43,030 nt of DNA, taken from contig JANXSF010000017.1 of assembly GCA_025352795.1 (NCBI GenBank), positions 1-43,030 of the forward strand. The letters run 5' to 3'. Under the pieces are notes generated by a model. It was given only the letters and a program-made list of their open reading frames with translations. It searched no databases and was not told the origin of the DNA. This stretch comes from Acidobacteriota bacterium. GTDB taxonomy: Bacteria; Acidobacteriota; Terriglobia; Bryobacterales; Bryobacteraceae. How positions within the stretch are numbered: position 1 is the first letter of the stretch; each line of letters starts with the position of its first letter. The position numbers and the translations under genes were made by a program. Shown here in pieces: positions 34,426-42,802 of this stretch.

Positions 34426-35490
34426 ATGCCCGCCCACGCAGTAAAGACCCGAAATGACTCCTATACTTGCTACGTGGAACGTGGAATTCTGGCCCGTGTC
34501 CACAGTTTTCTGCCTGCCAATCATGGCAAGTTGTTTATTGTCACAACCGAAGATGTCTGGAAACTGCACGGCCACCAACTGACGGGCCAATTCCCGTTCG
34601 ACGTACTTTTTTTTCCAGGTGGTGAGGAACGTAAGCGACTTTCTGCTGTGGAAGCCCTGGCCGACCAGATGCTAGCCCAGGGTGCCGACCGTTCATCTAT
34701 TGTCATCGCCTTTGGCGGCGGCATTGTGGGCGACCTGGGGGGATTCCTGGCGGCCTCATTCATGCGGGGCATTCCGGTGATTCAGGTGCCAACCACCCTG
34801 CTGGCGCAAGTGGACGCATCCATTGGTGGAAAGACCGGTGCCAACCTGGCTGGCGGTAAGAACTTGATTGGTGCGTTTCACCAGCCATTGGCCGTGCTCG
34901 CTGATCCCGATGTGCTGCGGACGCTGCCTGCCCGCGAATACAATGCTGGTTTGTTTGAGGTATTGAAAACTGGCGTCATCCGCAGTCCGGAATTGTTTGC
35001 ACTGCTAACCACCCGTCGTGACGAAGTGCTGGCCCAGCAACCAGAGATTGTGGAGCGAATCATCAGCGAATCGGTGCGCATAAAATGTGAGGTGGTTACC
35101 GCAGACGAAAAAGAGAGCGATTTGCGTCGTATTCTGAACTTTGGTCACACCATTGGCCATGCGTTGGAGGCGGAGACGAACTATTCACGATTCCTGCATG
35201 GAGAGGCAGTCAGTTTCGGAATGTGTGCAGCAACGTTTCTGGCCTGCTCCACTGGATTTCTAGACCCCACAACGTCGGTTAAAATTCAAGACGCCATCAC
35301 AATGTATGGCCCAATTCCTTCCACCCAGGGAATAAACGCAACTAGCTTATTGGTGCGTTTGGCGAAGGATAAGAAAACCATCCAAGGGTCGGTACATTTT
35401 GTTTTGCCTACCAGCATTGGCAGCGTCAAGATCACCAGCGGAATTGCAGAGGATCAAGTATTGGGGGCGATTGAGGCGGCATTGGCATGA
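34426..35490 (+). CDS. aroB: 3-dehydroquinate synthase
   Basis: This 354-residue enzyme of the shikimate pathway converts DAHP to 3-dehydroquinate with NAD and a divalent metal. It shows the NAD-binding run FGGGIVGDLGGFLAASFMRG (~102-121) and the following QVPTTLLAQVDASIGGKTG. Metal-binding blocks FEVLKTG, FGHTIGHALE (~240-249) and LHGEAVSFGM (~257-266) are all intact. Length is typical. Its last four bases overlap the menG start (ATGA, 35487-35490), indicating coupling. The pair links aromatic/chorismate supply with menaquinone synthesis. Confidence 0.95.
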   Translation: MPAHAVKTRNDSYTCYVERGILARVHSFLPANHGKLFIVTTEDVWKLHGHQLTGQFPFDVLFFPGGEERKRLSAVEALADQMLAQGADRSSIVIAFGGGIVGDLGGFLAASFMRGIPVIQVPTTLLAQVDASIGGKTGANLAGGKNLIGAFHQPLAVLADPDVLRTLPAREYNAGLFEVLKTGVIRSPELFALLTTRRDEVLAQQPEIVERIISESVRIKCEVVTADEKESDLRRILNFGHTIGHALEAETNYSRFLHGEAVSFGMCAATFLACSTGFLDPTTSVKIQDAITMYGPIPSTQGINATSLLVRLAKDKKTIQGSVHFVLPTSIGSVKITSGIAEDQVLGAIEAALA

Positions 35491-36239
35491 TTTCCGGTAA
35501 AGGCGCTTCAAAAGGTACCACCCCTGTTGGTGCCCAGACCGAAGAACAAGCGGCAAAGTGGGTTCGTGGCATGTTTGCCGAAGTAGCACCGCGCTACGAC
35601 TTTTTGAATCACCTGCTTTCGGCGAACATCGACAAGCATTGGCGAAATAGGACGGTGGCCAGGCTGAAGCCGCATTTAAGTAAGCCCAATCCCAAGGTGC
35701 TGGATATTTGTTGTGGCACTGGCGATCTGACAATTCTTCTGGAAAAAGCTACTGGAACGCCTGTTTTGGGCAGCGATTTTTGTCATCCCATGTTGACCGA
35801 AGCGGCCGGAAAGATTACCAGAGGCCAGTTGCGATCCCCTCTGTTTGAAGCCGATGGGTTGAAGCTTCCTATTAAAGATGCATCGCTTGATGTGATTACC
35901 GTAGCGTTCGGATTCCGTAATTTTGCCAATTACCAGTCAGGCATTGAAGAACTGCGCCGCGTGCTAAAGCCTGGTGGCGTAGCTGCCGTGCTGGAATTCA
36001 CCCAGCCACCCAACCCAGCGTTTCGGGCAGTTTATAATTTCTATTCGCGACATTTGCTGTCAGTGATTGGCGGGCTGATTTCTGGTTCCAGCGATGCTTA
36101 TTCGTACTTGCCGGAATCAGTGAAGAAATTCCCGGAAGCACCACTATTAGCCCAACAGATGCGCGAGTCGGGATTTCAACAAGTCGAGTTTGAATACATG
36201 ACGTTTGGTATTGTGGCGCTGCATCTGGCGACGCGCTGA
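35487..36239 (+). CDS. menG: Demethylmenaquinone methyltransferase (UbiE/MenG)
   Basis: This 250-residue class I SAM-dependent methyltransferase belongs to the UbiE/COQ5 family. It carries the entry motif VRGMFAEVAPRYDFLNHLLS (~26-45), the SAM motif LDICCGTGDLT (72-82), and TVAFGFRNFANYQSGIEELR with KPGGVAAVLEF. It methylates demethylmenaquinone, the last step of menaquinone synthesis. Ubiquinone is unlikely in an acidobacterium, hence MenG is preferred over UbiE. It overlaps aroB by 4 nt and is followed by a strong hairpin. Confidence 0.93.
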   Translation: MISGKGASKGTTPVGAQTEEQAAKWVRGMFAEVAPRYDFLNHLLSANIDKHWRNRTVARLKPHLSKPNPKVLDICCGTGDLTILLEKATGTPVLGSDFCHPMLTEAAGKITRGQLRSPLFEADGLKLPIKDASLDVITVAFGFRNFANYQSGIEELRRVLKPGGVAAVLEFTQPPNPAFRAVYNFYSRHLLSVIGGLISGSSDAYSYLPESVKKFPEAPLLAQQMRESGFQQVEFEYMTFGIVALHLATR

Positions 36240-36245
36240 GTCTTT

Positions 36246-36282
36246 AAATAACAAAGAGGCGGCAAGCACCTCTTTGTTATTT
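36246..36282. terminator. Bidirectional terminator between menG and the first PEP-CTERM gene
   Basis: A perfect 14-bp stem (36246-36259 with 36269-36282) with a 9-nt loop lies between convergent stops at 36239 and 36306. AT-rich outer pairs give T-rich 3' ends on both strands. Confidence 0.85.
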
Positions 36283-36305
36283 ATACAGCTACTACTTCCA
36301 AAAAG

Positions 36306-36989
36306 TCACTTGCGTCGCAAAACCATTAAGCCCAATAAAGCGGATCCGGCCAATAAGAACGTGGCTGGTTCGGGAGTTGTGTTTTGACTCAACTCCACCA
36401 ACTCCAACGAGTCCAGGCCGAAGTCGTTACCAATGGCATTTATGTTTGTGTTGAAAACTTGAAGGGTAATTGTGTTGCTTGTGGTCAACGCGGTAACGGA
36501 GAATTGTTCCCAAGCAGCGGCGGCCAATCCACCCCCTGTACCCGGTGCGGCCAAGTTGGTTGTAAACTGCGTGGAATTCAGCAGTGTGCCCAACACCCCT
36601 ATCCCGTCGTAAATTCTCAATTCAAGAACGGCGGCACCAGTGCTGTAAAGGCCGGTTGTCCAGGCGCTGAATATATTGTTTGTGTTGGTGATGACGGTAA
36701 GAGTCTGCGTATAGACATCCCCTACGGCAGTGCTGCCATTAGCAATCAGGAAGTTGTTTCCAGACTGAGCCATGGTTGGAGCCCATGCTTCGTGGCAGCT
36801 ATGCGCAATGGACACAATGGCATACTTACCTTCTGAAATATCGGGAACGCAAGCAGACAATGTAAGGGATGTGCTTCCAGGAGAAACAGTCCCAGCCTCG
36901 AAGTTTTGAATGCTGGTTGCTGAAGAACGCCCGGCGATTACACATAGAAAGCCGATGGCCAAAAATGATCGAAAAAGAAAATTGTTCAC
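36306..36989 (-). CDS. PEP-CTERM sorted exported protein
   Basis: This 227-residue exported protein has a signal peptide (MNNFLFRSFLAIGFLCVIAG) and a C-terminal PEP-CTERM sorting signal: PEPATFLLAGSALLGL, then the basic end RRK. Exosortase would cut at the PEP motif and place the protein at the surface. The body (~30-195) shows a beta-rich domain with CxxxxSCHEAWAPT-like spacing and is closely related to the protein at 37750. No exosortase gene lies in the window. Its function in the envelope or extracellular polymer is unknown. Confidence 0.88.
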   Translation of the reverse strand: MNNFLFRSFLAIGFLCVIAGRSSATSIQNFEAGTVSPGSTSLTLSACVPDISEGKYAIVSIAHSCHEAWAPTMAQSGNNFLIANGSTAVGDVYTQTLTVITNTNNIFSAWTTGLYSTGAAVLELRIYDGIGVLGTLLNSTQFTTNLAAPGTGGGLAAAAWEQFSVTALTTSNTITLQVFNTNINAIGNDFGLDSLELVELSQNTTPEPATFLLAGSALLGLMVLRRK

Positions 36990-37148
36990 TTTGATTTGGT
37001 ACCTGTTAAGTAAGATCAGGCTTCCGACTATTTCAATACTTCAAGCTATCGGAGCTCATTTACTTAGCAGTAAGTTAGCTTCAGGTCTCAAGATCAAGAG
37101 GCTGAAGCGCTTGATGCAATTCAGATGGCTGAATTGATGGGAAGAATA

Positions 37149-37631
37149 CTACTTTCTGCGGCCTAGAAGAACGGCGAGTCCGCCGAATAAGAACATCCCC
37201 ATTGTCGCAGGTTCTGGAGTGATTGCGTTAACCTGCACCCGAAATGTGGATTGTCCAATTACATTTTGAGAATTGGCGGCAGGACCACCAAGAATGGCAA
37301 TCGATCCATTGTAAGACCCAGGAGCGGCGAAAGATGGAATGGTCACGTCAATAATCTCAAACGCCAGCAAAGTGGTTGTGTTGCCGTTCATGGTCAATGG
37401 GGCGTTAATCAAAAACGGGGAATCGTTAAGGGTAAAACCCGAACCGATATTTGCGCTATCTGAATTGATGAAGGTGACGAATGGATCTGTGTTTGCAAGC
37501 GTTCCAAAGAATTTGACGGTACTGCCAGGCGTTCCGATGAGGGTGCTCTGCGTAAAGTTGAGCACGATACCTGCAAATGCAGAAGGTGCGGCAAGCATCA
37601 AACAAGCTAAGGAAATCCACAGGATCTTCAT
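37149..37631 (-). CDS. PEP-CTERM sorted exported protein, short
   Basis: This 160-residue protein has a signal peptide (MKILWISLACLMLAAPSAFA) and a C-terminal PEP-CTERM signal (PEPATMGMFLFGGLAVLLGRRK split as PEP, hydrophobic segment, RRK). The ~115-residue body is beta-rich and contains GTPGSTVKFFGTLANTDPF, reminiscent of an Ig-like or NEW3-type sandwich. It does not resemble the two flanking PEP-CTERM proteins outside the sorting signal. The gene is leftward between them, with its own promoter region likely in 37632-37675. Confidence 0.86.
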   Translation of the reverse strand: MKILWISLACLMLAAPSAFAGIVLNFTQSTLIGTPGSTVKFFGTLANTDPFVTFINSDSANIGSGFTLNDSPFLINAPLTMNGNTTTLLAFEIIDVTIPSFAAPGSYNGSIAILGGPAANSQNVIGQSTFRVQVNAITPEPATMGMFLFGGLAVLLGRRK

Positions 37632-37675
37632 GCTGACCTAAGTGTACCATATTACAAAATGTCAGAAACAAAAAT

Positions 37676-37702
37676 AGCGTTGAAGGATTGACCCTCAACG
37701 CT
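37676..37702 (-). terminator. Terminator of the PEP-CTERM gene at 37750
   Basis: AGCGTTGA (37676-37683) pairs with TCAACGCT (37695-37702), extended by two G-C pairs after one mismatch. On the minus strand the stem is followed by ATTTTTG, a rho-independent signature, 48 nt after the stop of the upstream gene. Confidence 0.75.
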
Positions 37703-37749
37703 TGTTCAATTTAGATTCCAACAATTACGCCAAACGAAGAAAGAAGAAG

Positions 37750-38484
37750 TTACTTGCGACGGATCATAGCCAATCCCAACAGGGCGGAACCAGCCAGGAA
37801 GAACGATGCGGGTTCAGGAGTTGCCGAGGTTGATCCATTGCTTGTCTGTACGATTGCCAGCGTGTCCAAACCAAAGTCGTTACCACCGGCGATGGTGCTG
37901 GCACTGAAAACTTGCACGGTTACTGTGTTAGACAATGCGGTGAAACTAACCGACTGTTGAACCCAGCTAGCTGGAAATTGAGCCGGATTGGATCCTGCTG
38001 GTGTTGCCAGATTTGTGGTGAAGGCCGAAGAATTAAGCAGTGTTCCGGAAGTGCCGGCTCCGTCATATACTTTCAGAACCAAGTTGGCCGCGCCCACCGA
38101 ATACAAGCCAGAAAAGAAACCGCTGAAGTTGAATGTTTGCCCGGCAATAATGCCCGTGGCAACCGTCTGCGAATAAATATTGGCCTGCGAAGCCAAGGAG
38201 CTACCATTCACAGCCATAAAGTAAGGCGTGGATTGTGGTCCTGTAGGAGCCCACAAGCTATGGCAACTGCTAGCTGAGCTGGTTACCGCATAGGTACCTT
38301 CACCATACAAAGCACTGTTAGAAGCGCAACCAGCGCTTGGTCCGGCATTGCCTCCGTAGGTTAAAGCAGTGTTGCCTAAACTGATGTTCCCCGAATCGAA
38401 ATTCTGAATCACTGCCGCGAAACTGGTCGTCCCAGCAACGCAAAGAATTCCGGCGTAGATAATGGTCTTGGAAATTTTATGCAC
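37750..38484 (-). CDS. PEP-CTERM sorted exported protein, paralogue of the one at 36306
   Basis: This 244-residue protein has a signal peptide (1-23) and a PEP-CTERM tail (PEPASFFLAGSALLGL, then RRK). Its body aligns by eye with the protein at 36306 across almost its whole length. Shared blocks include IQNF(E/D)xG, the SCH(E/S)(L/A)WAPT block, the VLELRIYDG/LVLKVYDG pair, GTLLNS(T/S), FTTNLA and (G)NDFGLDSL/GNDFGLDTL. Two such genes so close suggest local duplication, with the short PEP-CTERM gene between them. A jelly-roll, carbohydrate-binding-like fold is plausible but unproven. Confidence 0.88.
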   Translation of the reverse strand: MHKISKTIIYAGILCVAGTTSFAAVIQNFDSGNISLGNTALTYGGNAGPSAGCASNSALYGEGTYAVTSSASSCHSLWAPTGPQSTPYFMAVNGSSLASQANIYSQTVATGIIAGQTFNFSGFFSGLYSVGAANLVLKVYDGAGTSGTLLNSSAFTTNLATPAGSNPAQFPASWVQQSVSFTALSNTVTVQVFSASTIAGGNDFGLDTLAIVQTSNGSTSATPEPASFFLAGSALLGLAMIRRK

Positions 38485-38717
38485 GTATGTACCTCGAATA
38501 TTGAATGTTAAGGGTGGACTTTTTTAACCGCTGCCGTCCCTCGTCCCCATCAATATCGGGCAATTCGTTCCATCCGTCAATAGGCTCAGAAGGTCAACAA
38601 AAGTGGCCTTTTCGTCATTTCAGAGGGGTACTATAACATTGAGTGTTGAGGGGGACAATCCAACTGGCTCAATCCAAGTCGGTTATTTTTTGGATTCGAA
38701 GAAAGTAGTTTTCGTTT

Positions 38718-38753
38718 GCAAATAGTACTAGTAGGAAAAAGAGTACTATTTGC
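38718..38753. repeat. 12-bp inverted repeat next to the propeller gene stop
   Basis: GCAAATAGTACT (38718-38729) is perfectly inverted at 38742-38753, with a 12-nt spacer, ending 1 nt from the stop of the propeller gene. It may be a transcript-end stem of that leftward gene, although no T-run follows, or an operator for the PEP-CTERM gene starting at 38484. The remaining intergenic stretch 38485-38717 shows no gene. Confidence 0.5.
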
Positions 38754-38754
38754 C

Positions 38755-40905
38755 TCAGTGAACAACCGCTTTTTCAACGATTTGGTTGTCCCATTCATCG
38801 GTCACTCTCACGGCGATGGTTAATTCCAAAGCAGTACCCTTATCGATGCTCAGGAGATACTCATGCTCTTTGGCGTCGGTAAGCCTGGTTGTGGGCTGGG
38901 TTAGTACCCAATCGGTCCCATTAACTGAATATTCCGCACGATCAATTAAGCTCAGGGCATCGGTCGCTTTGAATCGAACGGTGACCTTTCCCCCAACTGA
39001 ATTCGCCACCAGTCCAGAAATTTTAGGAGGCGTGTTGTCTATCAGGAATGGCTCACTCACCAGGCTGCCCACAAGACCCTGACCCTCTGCATTACTCGTC
39101 TGATCCGATGCCGATACACGGAGCCTGTATTCGCCATCAGGGAACGATGTAGCATCCCAGCTTAGGTTCTTCACGGTGAGTTTATCTTTGAGCGGTTTCC
39201 ATTCGGTTTCAGCAATTCCTTTCAGCTCTACCTTGTACTGCAAGGTATCGCCATTGCGATCCGCTGCTCTCCAACGTGCACCAATGTAGCCTTTGGCATA
39301 ATTCATGTCCGTAGCGGGCAGGTCTATGGATGACGATGTGGCGGCACTGCGCTGCCCAATGGGAGCAAGTTTTAACGTCTTACCCGTTGTCGAAACAGAA
39401 GCAGTGGGGATCGGGAATTTGTAATTGGGCTGGGTGATTTCAATTTCGTCCACCGTCGGAGCGACATTCTTTGGCAGATAGGCAATGTCAATTCCTGAAA
39501 CTTCAGGAGACGTTCCGGCAGAAGAGGCTTCCAGCGTCATCCGATACTGCAGGAAACGAGCGGGAGGGGACACAATGCGGTCGTTAGCGGCTGCCCAAGG
39601 GCTCCAATTCGCACCGGGTCGATCGGTATTGCCACTCCGAGCCTCCAGTCGCGCTACACCTTGGACGGCCTCACGAGCTGTCAATCGACCCCAACTGGAA
39701 AACCAGGAAGCGTCCAGTGCGTCGCCAGTGATTGTTCCCTTCTTTTCCATCCCTGGGCCGAAACGGAAAACTTTGCCAAGATTAGCCGAAGCTGCCAACA
39801 GTTCGCATTGGTTACTCTCAATCAACTGTGTGATTTGAGTCGAAGAACTGGTGATGAGTTGGGTGGATAAATTGTCGTTATCAACGCGGTAAATCCGACC
39901 ACGATTCCCGGTTGCCACAATCGGTTTGCCGTCACAACCAATGGCTAACGAGTAGACAATATCCTGCCCCTCAGCCCAGATACGACTAGGGAATCCATCG
40001 GCATCAATGCGATACACTTCCGACCCGCCAGAAAATGTTGGGGCGAAAGATAAGGGAGCTTGGGCAGGTCCTGCTGGTGCCCCAGGTGCACTAGTCGACA
40101 TAACTGGAGGCGGAACCGGGGCAGCCATTGCTGAAGCCCTTCCCCCGACAGCCGCCGCGTAAATAGACCCGTCTTTGGCCACGGCCAAAGCAGTGACTTC
40201 CTTTTTCGCAGCCTGATGCAATACAAAACCGGCACCATTGGAACTGACGCGCAAAATTAAGCCTGCGGGTTCGGTGCCCACAATCAAATTGTCTTTGCCG
40301 TCCATCACCATAGAGCGCGCGTGCGTTTCCTCAGTTTTATAGAACACGCTTCCCTTGCCTGCCCCGGTGACTTTGTGGATTTCCCCTTTGTCGCCCGTAG
40401 CCACAAACAGTTCTCCGGCTGAATTTAAGGCCAACGCCCAAATATACTTCGCCTTCGGATCGTAATACACTTCCGATTTGCCGGAACTATTTACCAGATA
40501 CACTTTGCCATCGGGTGAGGTGGCGGCAAACACTCTGTCCTTCTTGTCGATCGCCAAGGCATGAATTTCTGATCCTGGAAGTTCCGCAAGTTTCTTCGAT
40601 TTGCCGTTGCGGTCAATCACAAATAGCTTGGCCGTGGAAGCACCTGGGCTACCGCCACCAGCGTAGATGACGCCCTTTGAATCTTGCGCAACAGCCCATA
40701 AATAGGGCTCTTCCGAATCAAGAAGCTCTGTAAAGGTTGGGGCCAGCGACAATTTTCCATCGCTACGCAGAGCCACTTTATCGAACTTGGCCTTTTCGAA
40801 GTCCGCTTTGGTATCAAGCGACCACATTTTCGTTTCCGCAGCGTTCAAAACGAAGGAAGACGCCAAGGCAAGGGCGCCGAAGAAGAAGAATCGAGACTTT
40901 AGCAT
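38755..40905 (-). CDS. Large secreted beta-propeller protein
   Basis: This 716-residue protein has a signal peptide (MLKSRFFFFGALALASSFVLNA). Residues ~60-400 carry repeated NHL/SMP-30-like blades (LWAVAQDSKGVIYAGGG, IHALAIDKKDRVFAATSPDG, IWALALNSAGELFVATGD, VTALAVAKDGSIYAAAVGG). A proline/alanine-rich insert (~255-285) follows. The C-terminal third looks Ig/fibronectin-like (WRAADRNGDTLQYKVELKG, FPDGEYRLRVSASD). The architecture resembles the sensor part of two-component propeller proteins, but there is no membrane or kinase domain. It starts 7 nt after the S55 gene, so they are one operon. Function is unknown. Confidence 0.82.
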   Translation of the reverse strand: MLKSRFFFFGALALASSFVLNAAETKMWSLDTKADFEKAKFDKVALRSDGKLSLAPTFTELLDSEEPYLWAVAQDSKGVIYAGGGSPGASTAKLFVIDRNGKSKKLAELPGSEIHALAIDKKDRVFAATSPDGKVYLVNSSGKSEVYYDPKAKYIWALALNSAGELFVATGDKGEIHKVTGAGKGSVFYKTEETHARSMVMDGKDNLIVGTEPAGLILRVSSNGAGFVLHQAAKKEVTALAVAKDGSIYAAAVGGRASAMAAPVPPPVMSTSAPGAPAGPAQAPLSFAPTFSGGSEVYRIDADGFPSRIWAEGQDIVYSLAIGCDGKPIVATGNRGRIYRVDNDNLSTQLITSSSTQITQLIESNQCELLAASANLGKVFRFGPGMEKKGTITGDALDASWFSSWGRLTAREAVQGVARLEARSGNTDRPGANWSPWAAANDRIVSPPARFLQYRMTLEASSAGTSPEVSGIDIAYLPKNVAPTVDEIEITQPNYKFPIPTASVSTTGKTLKLAPIGQRSAATSSSIDLPATDMNYAKGYIGARWRAADRNGDTLQYKVELKGIAETEWKPLKDKLTVKNLSWDATSFPDGEYRLRVSASDQTSNAEGQGLVGSLVSEPFLIDNTPPKISGLVANSVGGKVTVRFKATDALSLIDRAEYSVNGTDWVLTQPTTRLTDAKEHEYLLSIDKGTALELTIAVRVTDEWDNQIVEKAVVH

Positions 40906-40912
40906 TATTCTG

Positions 40913-42712
40913 TTATTTCACGTTAATTCGAATGGATTGGCTGCCGCTCACCACGAAATCAAATGCCATGGAGGTTTGCTCCAGGGTAGTTTCCGGGGCG
41001 GTCAACATGGGTTTGGATGAGCGTCCGCTTTGCATAATGTTCAGCACGCTGGAAGGCAGGCTGGGAAGTGTCTTGTCGTCGGCATACACCGTGGGACGAG
41101 CTTGTACCAAAGATGCATACAGCTTGTTATTAGTGCGTTCCTGATTGATCAGAGATGCAATTTCTGGAATTTCAATAAATCGGTTGGCCGATGCGGCGTA
41201 GGATTGCGTGCGGTTCAGGGTATCACCATCGCTTAGCAAAATGCGATGCTGCCCAGAGGGGAAATCGTTGGGGACACGAACCTTAATGGTCCGTTCCAAA
41301 CGTTCGCCACGCCAGGGACGCAGAAACACTTTCACCGGAACTTCCTGCCCCACTTCCACGTCAGGGTTCGCGATCCAGGCACCTTCAATCACCGCAATGC
41401 GCCGCTCTGGTAAAAGGTCAATGGTGACATCAACCGCCTTCAAATCAGGCATCTTGACGGTGTTGGCAAATAACCGGTTAAACTTATCTCCCCACCAACT
41501 GGCCAGCATCACAGCCGGTGGCATGGGGACTTCTGAAGGGGCTTGCATGGTGGAAAGCGCTAGCTTCTGTCCACCAGCCATTTCCACATTGCCGGACAAT
41601 CTCCACGTAGCTTCATCACTGAATTCGTTCATGCCGCTCATGGAATTGAACAGAGTAATCATCATCAGCGAAGGGGTCCATTTCTGATGGACAAAAATAT
41701 CGAAATGCAGCTTTTTTTCCTTGATCAGCTTGCCGTCGGCGCCGAAAGATCGAAGGTTCACGCCCACGGGAATCATTGGCGATTCTTCGCCTAAAACTCC
41801 CATAATCCCGTTGTGCCTGTCTTGCCGTAGTGCGCCTACAATGTCTGTGGCATTGCCGAATTTGTTGGGCTGAAACTGGCTGGCGAGCACCATCAGCACT
41901 TCGCTTTTGCTTAACGGCATGCCCACTGGACCAAGGTTCAGGAAAGGATGGCCGAACGCCAAAATACGCTTGCCATCGTTATAAGTCACAGTTCCCATAG
42001 CCGAAAGACTCATATCCCCAGCAACCAGCACGGCTGAAACGGCATCGCCAGGTCGCAAGGCTTTTTGCCAGCCAGCCACCGGTTTCCCAGCGTGGAGCGG
42101 ACCCATGGACCCGCCCCCCTGCGCGGGAATCATGCCTGCTTGCGTAAACAAGGGGCTAAACTGATCTAACACTGAAGCATGGAATCCAGAAAAAGCCAGC
42201 GGCGTTTCAATTGGAATCATCTGTTGCGATTGAAATCGCGGCGTGTCTGTAGTTCCAACCGATTTGGCTTGACCAGGAACTTTGGCATCCATCGGTCGCG
42301 ATGCGTCGAACTCATTGATTTCCAGCATCATCTCAATGGGGGTGATGCCACAAATTGCGTCTGGCGAAAAAGTACTCAGGCGGTATGCCACCGCGCCGAT
42401 TAACTTTCCATCAATATAAACGGGCGACCCACTCATCCCACCAGCCACATTGGTGCGAATGGCTTTGCCGCCCATCTTGGCCATAATAATGTCTTGGCGA
42501 GGACCGGATGCCGATTTCCAGGTTCCGATAATTTCCAGCGGGATCGGTTCGGCATCGTAGCCTTCAAACACAGTCCAGGCCGTACCTTTCATGCCCGGTT
42601 TCAATTCCGAGGCTTTCATGATTGTGACCGGCCCAGCCATGGGACGAGTCATTTCTGCCGCGAAAGCGGAAGGGACAAAACCGAGTAGAGCCGCAATAAC
42701 TACCAATCGCAT
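40913..42712 (-). CDS. Secreted SpoIVB/S55-type peptidase domain protein
   Basis: This 599-residue protein has a signal peptide (1-19). Residues ~30-130 contain the S55 serine motif AGGMSGSPVYIDGKLIGAVAY (Ser94, first 19 residues of the run being diagnostic). Residues ~238-265 contain the histidine motif (TVTYNDGKRILAFGHPF, His255). In SpoIVB these blocks occur in the other order, His before Ser. The ~330-residue remainder has beta-sandwich character. It may be a periplasmic serine protease or a non-catalytic relative. It heads a two-gene operon with the propeller protein. Confidence 0.82.
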   Translation of the reverse strand: MRLVVIAALLGFVPSAFAAEMTRPMAGPVTIMKASELKPGMKGTAWTVFEGYDAEPIPLEIIGTWKSASGPRQDIIMAKMGGKAIRTNVAGGMSGSPVYIDGKLIGAVAYRLSTFSPDAICGITPIEMMLEINEFDASRPMDAKVPGQAKSVGTTDTPRFQSQQMIPIETPLAFSGFHASVLDQFSPLFTQAGMIPAQGGGSMGPLHAGKPVAGWQKALRPGDAVSAVLVAGDMSLSAMGTVTYNDGKRILAFGHPFLNLGPVGMPLSKSEVLMVLASQFQPNKFGNATDIVGALRQDRHNGIMGVLGEESPMIPVGVNLRSFGADGKLIKEKKLHFDIFVHQKWTPSLMMITLFNSMSGMNEFSDEATWRLSGNVEMAGGQKLALSTMQAPSEVPMPPAVMLASWWGDKFNRLFANTVKMPDLKAVDVTIDLLPERRIAVIEGAWIANPDVEVGQEVPVKVFLRPWRGERLERTIKVRVPNDFPSGQHRILLSDGDTLNRTQSYAASANRFIEIPEIASLINQERTNNKLYASLVQARPTVYADDKTLPSLPSSVLNIMQSGRSSKPMLTAPETTLEQTSMAFDFVVSGSQSIRINVK

Positions 42713-42802
42713 AATTCTATTATGTGACAGAATCGGCAGTTCTCCGCTTGAAGTTTACCAGTTGGCATTCCAAATGGAATGTTTACACTTTGTTGGTGTC
42801 GC

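Noticed and set aside
36384-36836. 150-residue plus-strand frame
   Set aside because: It mirrors the PEP-CTERM gene on the opposite strand, whose signal peptide and sorting signal are clear.
36990-37148. Terminator after the short PEP-CTERM gene
   Set aside because: No stem with a T-run could be found; only short, imperfect repeats are present.
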